From assembly GCA_023436825.1 (NCBI GenBank), contig JAEZHS010000589.1:1-20297 (forward strand): a stretch of 20,297 bases of DNA. Direction: 5' to 3'. The notes beneath the pieces were generated by a model. The model saw only the letters and a program-made list of their open reading frames with translations, was not told the origin of the DNA and made no database searches. This stretch comes from Pseudomonadota bacterium. GTDB taxonomy: Bacteria > Pseudomonadota > Alphaproteobacteria > Reyranellales > Reyranellaceae. Made by a program: the position numbers and the translations under genes. Shown in pieces: positions 14,867 to 20,297 of the stretch (position 1 is the first letter of the stretch; the number at the start of each line of letters is the position of its first letter).

Positions 14867-15200
14867 AGGTGTTGACGGGTGCCAGGGTGAGCGTCCCGTT
14901 GCCGGTCTTGGTGATGCCGCCCGCGCCCGACAGGGCGCCCGAGAAGGTGACGTTGTTGCCGCCCGTGTCGAAGGTGGCGCCGTCGGCGCCGATGGCGATC
15001 TGGGCCGACATGTCGGCGATGTTGCCGCTGGCCCATTGCAGGCCGCCGCCGTTCAACGTGATCAGGCCGGTGCCGAGATTGGCCGCCGTCGAGAAGTTGA
15101 TCAGGCCGCCGATCACCGTCGTGCCGCCGCTGTAGGTGTTGTTGCCGGTGAGGATCAGGGTGCCCGGCCCGGCCTTGGTAAGCGATCCCGTATTGGAGAT
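14310..15200 (-). repeat. Four degenerate autotransporter-associated beta-strand repeats
   Basis: Four protein-level copies follow the pattern LTKxGxGTLxLxGxxTYxGxTxVxGGxL. Their starts are encoded at about 15190 (SLTKAGPGTL), 14920 (GITKTGNGTL), 14700 (DLTKAGAGTL) and 14415 (GLTKTGTGLL). The first two are in the upstream frame and the last two in the downstream frame, so the frameshift falls between repeats 2 and 3. Repeats of this kind lie next to the barrel in large type V passengers and help fold them. Confidence 0.7.
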
Positions 15201-16559
15201 GTCGGCGGCGAGGGTGAGGGTGTCGGTGAAGTTGGCGACGATCGTGCCCTCGTTGTCGATGGCCGGTGTGACGATCGAGCCGCTGAGACCACCGGTGCCG
15301 AGATTGAGCGTGCTGCCGGCGCCGATGCTGACGCCGCCGGGCGCGTTGACCGTGCCGCCGGCTGTTGCGGTCAGCGTGCCGATCGCGACCGAGGTCTGGC
15401 CGACCGTGACGAGACCCACGACGTTGAAGGCAGAGCCCGATCCACTGACCGTCACCGATGAAGTGCCTGGCCCCTGGTCACCGATGCCGGCGCCGATGGG
15501 GTCCGAAACATTCACCTGACCACCGTTGGAAACGACGACGAAGGCGGGGCCGAAGTTGCCGACAAGCAGCCCGCCGGTTCCGACGTTCCACGCCGACCCG
15601 GCACCATCCACCGTGACGGTTGCCGAGGTGAAAATCCCGTCGAGCTCAACGCCGCCCTGGCTGTTCAGCACGCCGCCATTGCTGATCGAGAGCATCCCCG
15701 GGCCGAACGGAGAGCCCACGAACGTGCCGCCGGCCACGGTGACCGTCGAGCCGGGCCCGGAGATCGTCATGGCGCTGGCCACGCCCAGGCTCTGGCTGGT
15801 CTGCAGGGAGCCGCCGTTGATGACCGAAAGCGTGCCGCCGAGGACGGTGACGCCGAAAAAGCCGTCGACGGTGAGCCTGCCACCGCTGATCGTGAGCCCG
15901 CCGCCGAAGCAGTCGCACAACGTAAGGTCGCCGCCGATTCGGCCGATATTGCCGCCGTTGCTGGCGCCGGTGAGGGTCAGCGTCGCCGTCGCGTTGGAGA
16001 TTTCCAGCGAGCCTTCGCCCGAGAACGAGCCGGACAAGGTCGTGTTGGTTGTCGGGGTCAGGGTCAGGAAGGCCCCGGGAGAGGTCGGACCGATGACGAC
16101 GGTGCCGCCGCCGGCCGGCCCATCGGTGAGCGCTCCGATCGGGACGTCGCCGAGGTCGCCGACGACCAGCGTCGCCCCGGCATTGACGGCGAAATTGGGC
16201 AGGGACGAGGAAGTGTTGCTGACCGTGTTGTTGATGGTGAACGAGGCGCCGTTGGTGACCGTGAAGGAGTAGGTCGGTGCGTTGACGAGCGCGATCGTGT
16301 CGATCGACGCGCTGCTCGAGATGGTGACGGTCGTCGGCGCCAGGTTATTGGTAAACGTCGCGGTGCCGTCGGGCACCACCGGCGCGGAGTCCCAGTTGCT
16401 GCCGGTCGTCCACTCGATACCCGGACCGACCCAGGTGCCGTCGACCGCTTGCGCGGGACCCACCCTCGACGCCACGAGGGCCGCCCCTGTCGACCATGCC
16501 ACGCACTTCAACGCCAGGCCGGCCCGCTTACCGGACGGCCACCTACCACTGGACAGCAT
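14358..16559 (-). CDS. Autotransporter, N-terminal part: signal peptide and passenger (5' fragment of a frameshifted gene)
   Basis: The frame opens with an extended signal peptide (charged KR at 11-12, hydrophobic to about 34, likely cleavage after GPAQA at 38). A Gly/Ser/Thr/Asn/Val-rich beta-helical passenger with periodic NGG, GxGSxxxV and GGxL turns follows. Motifs such as GTWVGPGIEWTTGSNWDSAPVVPDGTATF (41-69) match the typical start of autotransporters with associated beta-strand repeats. True passenger sequence ends at about residue 581 (GGTLAVASD, encoded near 14817). After that the frame reads as Arg/Gln/His-rich nonsense (GQLHEHPVGHPECRGRHRR...) to the stop at 14358, while the adjacent frame carries the sensible continuation. 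An unusual CDC pair lies in GGDLTLCDCFGGG. Joined, the protein would be about 1265 residues, exposed or released at the cell surface; its target is unknown. Confidence 0.8.
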   Translation of the reverse strand: MLSSGRWPSGKRAGLALKCVAWSTGAALVASRVGPAQAVDGTWVGPGIEWTTGSNWDSAPVVPDGTATFTNNLAPTTVTISSSASIDTIALVNAPTYSFTVTNGASFTINNTVSNTSSSLPNFAVNAGATLVVGDLGDVPIGALTDGPAGGGTVVIGPTSPGAFLTLTPTTNTTLSGSFSGEGSLEISNATATLTLTGASNGGNIGRIGGDLTLCDCFGGGLTISGGRLTVDGFFGVTVLGGTLSVINGGSLQTSQSLGVASAMTISGPGSTVTVAGGTFVGSPFGPGMLSISNGGVLNSQGGVELDGIFTSATVTVDGAGSAWNVGTGGLLVGNFGPAFVVVSNGGQVNVSDPIGAGIGDQGPGTSSVTVSGSGSAFNVVGLVTVGQTSVAIGTLTATAGGTVNAPGGVSIGAGSTLNLGTGGLSGSIVTPAIDNEGTIVANFTDTLTLAADISNTGSLTKAGPGTLILTGNNTYSGGTTVIGGLINFSTAANLGTGLITLNGGGLQWASGNIADMSAQIAIGADGATFDTGGNNVTFSGALSGAGGITKTGNGTLTLAPVNTYAGNTTINGGTLAVASDAAAAGQLHEHPVGHPECRGRHRRYQRQQRDAVRSCRRRGRSHQGGRGHPQPVGLQHLHGRDQRQWRRAAGCGGERVLVGQRLFNRQRRDPRSQRLQPIDRQPLRRGCRDLGRRAADGGEQQRQHDLLGRDQRHRRSHQDRHGAAQPHRRQHL

Positions 16560-16665
16560 TTGCTCCTGAACCCGCCAAAGAGGCGCCGGAAACGCTCCCC
16601 ACGCTCCGACGCGCGCTCATCGTCACATGGAAAAACGTCTCGGGCAATGGCAGTAGTCGTGCGAC

Positions 16666-16672
16666 AAGGAGG
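16666..16672 (+). promoter_or_regulatory. Ribosome binding site deciding the TTG start of the universal stress protein gene
   Basis: AAGGAGG, a near-perfect anti-16S match, sits 10 nt before TTG 16683. The upstream ATG at 16647 has no purine-rich site in front of it, and family homology starts at the TTG (YKSILAISEGG). Confidence 0.6.
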
Positions 16673-16682
16673 CGGGGGAACT

Positions 16683-17501
16683 TTGTACAAATCCATTCTT
16701 GCGATCTCGGAAGGCGGTCCGGACGCCGAGATGTCGTTTCGCCTGGCCGCGCGTATCGCGGACCTGTTCGATGGCACGGTGGACGCCGTGCACTTTGCCG
16801 AGCACCAGACGCACGATGCCGACATCGCCGTCCAGTCCATGCCGTATCTCAAGATCCTGTCCGACGACCGGCTGAAGGCGCGGGCCGAGGAATCGCAACG
16901 GCGTTTCCGCGAGCTGATCGCCCCCATCAAGGGCGCCACCTTCACCGGCGATGAGGCCATGACGCGGGACAAGCTCGTCTGGCTGGGCCGCTTCGCCAGC
17001 CTGGTCGTCATCGGCAGGCCGGGGGCCGACGACGAGAATATCGCGCCCGAGACGGTCAAGGCGGCAATCTACGACAGCGCCCGGCCGGTCGTGATCGCGC
17101 CGCCCAACCTCAATCGGGGACCGGTCACGTCAGTCGTCGTCGCCTGGAACGGCAGCGTGCAATCCGCGCGCGCCGTCGGCGCGGCGCTGCCCTTCCTCAA
17201 GCGCGCCGGCAAGGTCACCGTGATGGTGGCCGATGCCGACCCCGATGAGGTCGCGGCCCCTTTGCTGATGCGCCGCCTCGGCCGGCACGGCATCTCCGCC
17301 ATGGTCGATACCGCCAGGTTCGGCGCCCTGACCGGCCGCGGCCGCGGTCGCGCATTGCTGGCCTATGCCAAGGACAAGGGGGCCGATCTTCTGGTAATGG
17401 GCGCTTATGGACACGGCGAATTGTCCAACTTCCTTGGGCTGGGCGGCGCCACCGCGAAGGTGATCTCCGCCTGCCCGCTTCCGCTCCTGCTGGCTCATTG
17501 A
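16683..17501 (+). CDS. Universal stress protein, tandem two-domain (UspA family)
   Basis: The 272-residue cytoplasmic protein holds two Usp folds. Residues 1-142 start LYKSILAISEGGPDAEMSFRLAARIA and end ARPVVIAPP. Residues 148-272 run from VTSVVVAWNGSVQSARAVGAALPFL to CPLPLLLAH. The second half keeps a nucleotide-binding type loop, MGAYGHGELSNFLGLGGAT (239-257), close to the ATP-binding GxxG...G motif but one residue longer. The first half lacks a comparable loop (VIGRPGADDENIAPE), so probably only the second binds nucleotide. Such proteins respond to starvation, oxygen and envelope stress. The TTG start is chosen from the AAGGAGG at 16666; the ATG at 16647 (284 residues) is the alternative. 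It is divergent from the autotransporter across 123 nt, and the rhodanese begins 12 nt after its stop. Confidence 0.87.
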   Translation: MYKSILAISEGGPDAEMSFRLAARIADLFDGTVDAVHFAEHQTHDADIAVQSMPYLKILSDDRLKARAEESQRRFRELIAPIKGATFTGDEAMTRDKLVWLGRFASLVVIGRPGADDENIAPETVKAAIYDSARPVVIAPPNLNRGPVTSVVVAWNGSVQSARAVGAALPFLKRAGKVTVMVADADPDEVAAPLLMRRLGRHGISAMVDTARFGALTGRGRGRALLAYAKDKGADLLVMGAYGHGELSNFLGLGGATAKVISACPLPLLLAH

Positions 17502-17513
17502 GGGAGGATTCCC

Positions 17514-17891
17514 ATGAAGACCGTCCAATCGATGCTCGACGAGGCCAATGCCGCGGTGCCGCGTATCAGCCCGGATGAGGCGAAGAAGCTCGTAGGCAAG
17601 GCCGACGTGCTTTTCGTCGACGTGCGTGAGCCGCCCGAGGTCGTGGCCTCGGGCAAGGTGCCGGGCGCCGTGGCTGTGCCGCGCGGCCTGGTCGAGTTCC
17701 GCGCCGATCCTGCCTCGGCCATGCACGACAAGGCGTTCGACCGTTCCAAGACGGTGGTGGCCTACTGCGCCTCGGGCGGCCGCTCGGCCCTGGTCGGCAA
17801 GACGCTGAAGGACATGGGCTACGCCAAGGTGCTGAACCTCGGCGGGTTCAAGGGCTGGGTCGACGCCGGCGGCGAGGTCGAGAAGGGCTGA
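17514..17891 (+). CDS. Single-domain rhodanese-like sulfurtransferase
   Basis: The 125-residue protein has one rhodanese fold. Visible marks are the CH2-like VLFVDVREPPEVVASGKVPGAVAVPRG (32-58), the catalytic loop CASGGR with C85 as persulfide carrier, and the closing LNLGGFKGWVDAGG motif. The six-residue loop matches the sulfurtransferase rather than the Cdc25 phosphatase type. There is no signal peptide. A strong AGGGAGG site (17501-17507) lies right after the stop of the universal stress gene, so the two form an operon. Roles for such proteins include sulfane-sulfur trafficking and cyanide or thiol detoxification; the donor and acceptor here are unknown. Confidence 0.92.
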   Translation: MKTVQSMLDEANAAVPRISPDEAKKLVGKADVLFVDVREPPEVVASGKVPGAVAVPRGLVEFRADPASAMHDKAFDRSKTVVAYCASGGRSALVGKTLKDMGYAKVLNLGGFKGWVDAGGEVEKG

Positions 17892-17950
17892 CCGCCGGCC
17901 CGCCGACCGACAATCACGCAACCGTAACCGAATTGTACTGTTGTGGAGCG

Positions 17951-20275
17951 ATGGACTTCTTCCGTCGCTTCACATTCCTGTTTTGCGCTCCGGCCTTCGA
18001 TGCCGACGAGCTCGAGGGCCATCGGCTCGATGAGATCACTCACGCCATCGACAGGATGGGCTTCCAGGTGGTGCGTGCGCGGCGCATCGAGGACGCCGAG
18101 ATCGCCGTGCAGACCGATGCCGCCATCGGCTGCATGGTGGTCGACTGGGGCAAGAGGGGGCTGGAAGGCAAGACCGCTGCGCTGATCAACCTGATGCGCA
18201 AGCGCGGGCTGGAGATGCCGATCGTCATCCTGGTACGCCGCAAGCGCCTGGAGGACATCCCGGTCGAGGTGCTGGACTATATCGACGGCTACATCTTCCT
18301 CGCCGAGGAGACGCCGGAGTTCATCGCCAAGAACCTGGTGAGCCGGCTCAAGCGCTATGCCGAGACTTTGAAGACGCCCTTCTTCGGCGCGCTGGTCGAC
18401 TATGCCGAGGAGGGCAACCAGCTGTGGACCTGCCCCGGCCACAACGGCGGCATCTTCTACAATCGCAGCCCGATCGGCCGCATCTTCGTCGAGCATCTCG
18501 GCGAGGCGGTGTTCCGCGACGATCTCGACAACTCGGTGCTCGAACTGGGCGACCTTCTGGTCTACGAGGGCCCCGCCCTGAAGGCGCAGCAGGAGGCGGC
18601 GCAGATCTTCGGCGCCGAGAAGACCTACTTCGTGCTGAACGGCACCTCGTCCTCCAACAAGATCGTGCTGTCGGCGCTGGTGGCCGAGGGCGACCTGGTG
18701 CTGTTCGATCGCAACAACCACAAGGCCGCGCATCACGGCGCGCTGTTCCTGGGCGGCGGCATTCCGATCTATCTCGAGACCGACCGCAACGCGCATGGCC
18801 TGATCGGCCCGATCTGGCACGAGGCGCTCGACGAGACGGCGATCCGCGAAAAGATCCGCCACCATCCGCTGGTCGCGGACAGCGAGGCGTGGAAGCGCGA
18901 GCGGCCGTTCCGCGTCGCCGTCATCGAGCAGTGCACCTACGACGGCACGATCTACGATGCCCGCCTGATCGTTGAGAAGCTCGGCCCTCTCTGCGACTAC
19001 ATCCTGTTCGACGAGGCGTGGGCGGGCTTCATGAAGTTCCATCCGCTCTATGCCGGCCGCTTCGCCATGGGCCTGAACGGGCTGGGCAAGGACGCGCCGG
19101 GCATCATCGCCACGCAGTCGACGCACAAGCAGCTCGCCTCGTTCAGCCAGGCCTCGCAGATCCACGTCAAGGACAGCCACATCACGGGCCAGCGGCGGCG
19201 CATCGAGCATCGCCGCTTCAACGAGTTCTTCATGCTGCACGCCTCGACCTCGCCGTTCTATCCGCTGTTCGCCTCGCTCGACGTCGGCGCGCAGATGATG
19301 AAGGGCAAGTCGGGCGAGGTGTTGTGGGACGACACCATCCGGCTCGGCATCGAGCTGCGCAAGAAGCTGCGCGCCATCCGCCGCGAGTTCGAGGAGCGTG
19401 AGCAGGATCCGGCGCGGCGCTGGTTCTTCGAGGCCTTCGTGCCCGACCGCGTCGGCAATAGGGCGTGGGAGGACGTGCCGACCGACGAGCTTGCTGCCAG
19501 CACGCGCTTCTGGGAATTCGCGCCCGGCGAGCGCTGGCACGGCTTCAACAGGATCGCTCCGGGCTATGCGGTGACCGATCCCAACAAGCTCACCCTGCTG
19601 ACGCCGGGCTTCGACCGCGCGACCGGCGCCTATGCCGCGTCGGGCATCCCCGCGCCGGTGGTGGCGCAATACCTGCGCGAGAACCAGGTCGTGCCGGAGA
19701 AGAACGACCTCAATTCGATGCTGTTCCTGCTGACGCCGGGCGTCGAATCGAGCAAGGCCGGCACGCTGCTGAGCAGCCTGGTCGCCTTCAAGCGCCTGCA
19801 CGACGACAATGCCCGCCTCGACGACGTCATCGGCGAGTTCGTGCGCCGCCGGCCGGCGCGCTACTCCGGAGTGCGGCTGCGCGACCTGTGCGGCGAGATG
19901 CATGCCTTCTTTCGCGACAGTCGCGTCAGCGACCTGCAGCGCGCGCAGTTCGCGCCCGAGCACCTGCCGACGCCGGCGATGCCGCCGCACGAAGCGGTGC
20001 GCCAGCTGGTGCGCAACAACGTCGACTACGTGCCGATCGACAAGGCGTTCGGCCGCATCGCCACGACGCTGTTCGTCGTTTATCCGCCCGGTATCGCCAG
20101 CGTCGTGCCGGGCGAGCGCCTCGACGAGCGGGCGCGCCCGGTGCTGGATTACCTGCTGATGTTCGAGAAGAGCGCCAACCTCTTCCCGGGCTTCGACGTC
20201 GAGATCCAGGGCATCTATCGCGAGGTCGAACCCGACGGCCGCGTCCGCTTCTTCACCTACGTGGTGCACGAGTAG
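17951..20275 (+). CDS. Orn/Lys/Arg decarboxylase (PLP fold type, inducible-enzyme family)
   Basis: The 774-residue enzyme of the large Orn/Lys/Arg decarboxylase family releases CO2 from a basic amino acid to give a diamine or agmatine. Residues 1-125 form the receiver-like wing domain (FLFCAPAFDADELEGHRLDEI). The PLP core has LWTCPGHNGG (158-167), NGTSSSNK (230-237), NNHKAAHHG (255-263), the cofactor-binding D354 in ILFDEAW, and Schiff-base lysine K393 in QSTHKQLASFSQ. A C-terminal domain closes the protein (about 600-774). The ATG at 17951 was preferred to an in-frame TTG at 17933, which has no ribosome site; GGAG at 17945 is unusually close to the ATG. The 59-nt gap after the rhodanese gene may hold its own promoter. 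Substrate (ornithine, lysine or arginine) is not determinable by eye. Roles in acid stress or polyamine supply are possible. Confidence 0.9.
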   Translation: MDFFRRFTFLFCAPAFDADELEGHRLDEITHAIDRMGFQVVRARRIEDAEIAVQTDAAIGCMVVDWGKRGLEGKTAALINLMRKRGLEMPIVILVRRKRLEDIPVEVLDYIDGYIFLAEETPEFIAKNLVSRLKRYAETLKTPFFGALVDYAEEGNQLWTCPGHNGGIFYNRSPIGRIFVEHLGEAVFRDDLDNSVLELGDLLVYEGPALKAQQEAAQIFGAEKTYFVLNGTSSSNKIVLSALVAEGDLVLFDRNNHKAAHHGALFLGGGIPIYLETDRNAHGLIGPIWHEALDETAIREKIRHHPLVADSEAWKRERPFRVAVIEQCTYDGTIYDARLIVEKLGPLCDYILFDEAWAGFMKFHPLYAGRFAMGLNGLGKDAPGIIATQSTHKQLASFSQASQIHVKDSHITGQRRRIEHRRFNEFFMLHASTSPFYPLFASLDVGAQMMKGKSGEVLWDDTIRLGIELRKKLRAIRREFEEREQDPARRWFFEAFVPDRVGNRAWEDVPTDELAASTRFWEFAPGERWHGFNRIAPGYAVTDPNKLTLLTPGFDRATGAYAASGIPAPVVAQYLRENQVVPEKNDLNSMLFLLTPGVESSKAGTLLSSLVAFKRLHDDNARLDDVIGEFVRRRPARYSGVRLRDLCGEMHAFFRDSRVSDLQRAQFAPEHLPTPAMPPHEAVRQLVRNNVDYVPIDKAFGRIATTLFVVYPPGIASVVPGERLDERARPVLDYLLMFEKSANLFPGFDVEIQGIYREVEPDGRVRFFTYVVHE

Positions 20276-20297
20276 CGTTCTTCCGGGACCGCGCCAC

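Noticed and set aside
16560..16682. Search for a divergent promoter or operator between the autotransporter and the universal stress gene
   Set aside because: A promoter must exist here, but I could not identify boxes or palindromes with confidence.
17819..20269. 816-residue minus-strand frame antisense to the decarboxylase
   Set aside because: No motif of any family. The plus strand encodes a complete PLP enzyme with all signature residues.
1..20297. CRISPR array, tRNA/rRNA, insertion sequence, phage or toxin-antitoxin genes
   Set aside because: No regularly spaced direct repeats, no tRNA-like cloverleaf noticed, and no transposase, integrase or toxin motifs in any reading frame with plausible composition.

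Overview
The window is high-GC DNA with dense, codon-biased genes and long shadow frames on the opposite strand. The gene set (assimilatory NasA with a BFD tail followed by cysG, a DUF882 peptidase, DUF924, a phosphonate monoester hydrolase-type sulfatase, an autotransporter rich in beta-strand repeats, and an alpha-type Orn/Lys/Arg decarboxylase) points to an alphaproteobacterium. A Rhizobiales- or Rhodospirillales-like soil or water organism is my best guess, but the genus cannot be fixed from this sequence. No rRNA, tRNA, CRISPR array, integrase or transposase was seen, so this looks like ordinary chromosome.

Layout. 1-4033 (+): end of a nitrate assimilation operon, with a 5'-truncated nitrate reductase and siroheme synthase. 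4248-5496 (+): a secreted DUF882/M15-type murein peptidase and, 4 nt later, a macro-domain protein. 5498-7203 (-): an M20 metallopeptidase overlapping a DUF924 gene by 4 nt. A perfect 15-bp inverted repeat lies just in front of the peptidase. 7380-8942 (+): a formylglycine-dependent sulfatase/phosphonate monoester hydrolase, followed by a REP-like pair of palindromes. 9068-12676 (+): the most interesting block. A strong sigma70-type promoter carries two identical 17-bp near-palindromic boxes and drives an MddA-like membrane methyltransferase, a TetR regulator and a 701-residue alpha/beta-hydrolase/glycosyltransferase fusion. 12761-16559 (-): a large autotransporter split by a frameshift in its passenger repeats. 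16683-20275 (+): a tandem universal stress protein, a rhodanese and a PLP-dependent basic amino acid decarboxylase.

How the parts work together. NasA reduces nitrate to nitrite, and CysG makes the siroheme that nitrite reductase needs; nirBD probably lie just upstream, outside the window. In the 9.1-12.7 kb block the TetR protein is the obvious candidate to bind the two boxes and repress its own operon. This would be a small, self-regulated unit joining a small-molecule methyltransferase to a hydrolase/glycosyl transfer enzyme. Its inducer and substrate are unknown, and it is the best candidate here for an undescribed system. The universal stress protein and rhodanese, 12 nt apart, look co-transcribed, and the decarboxylase 59 nt further on may belong to the same stress-related unit.
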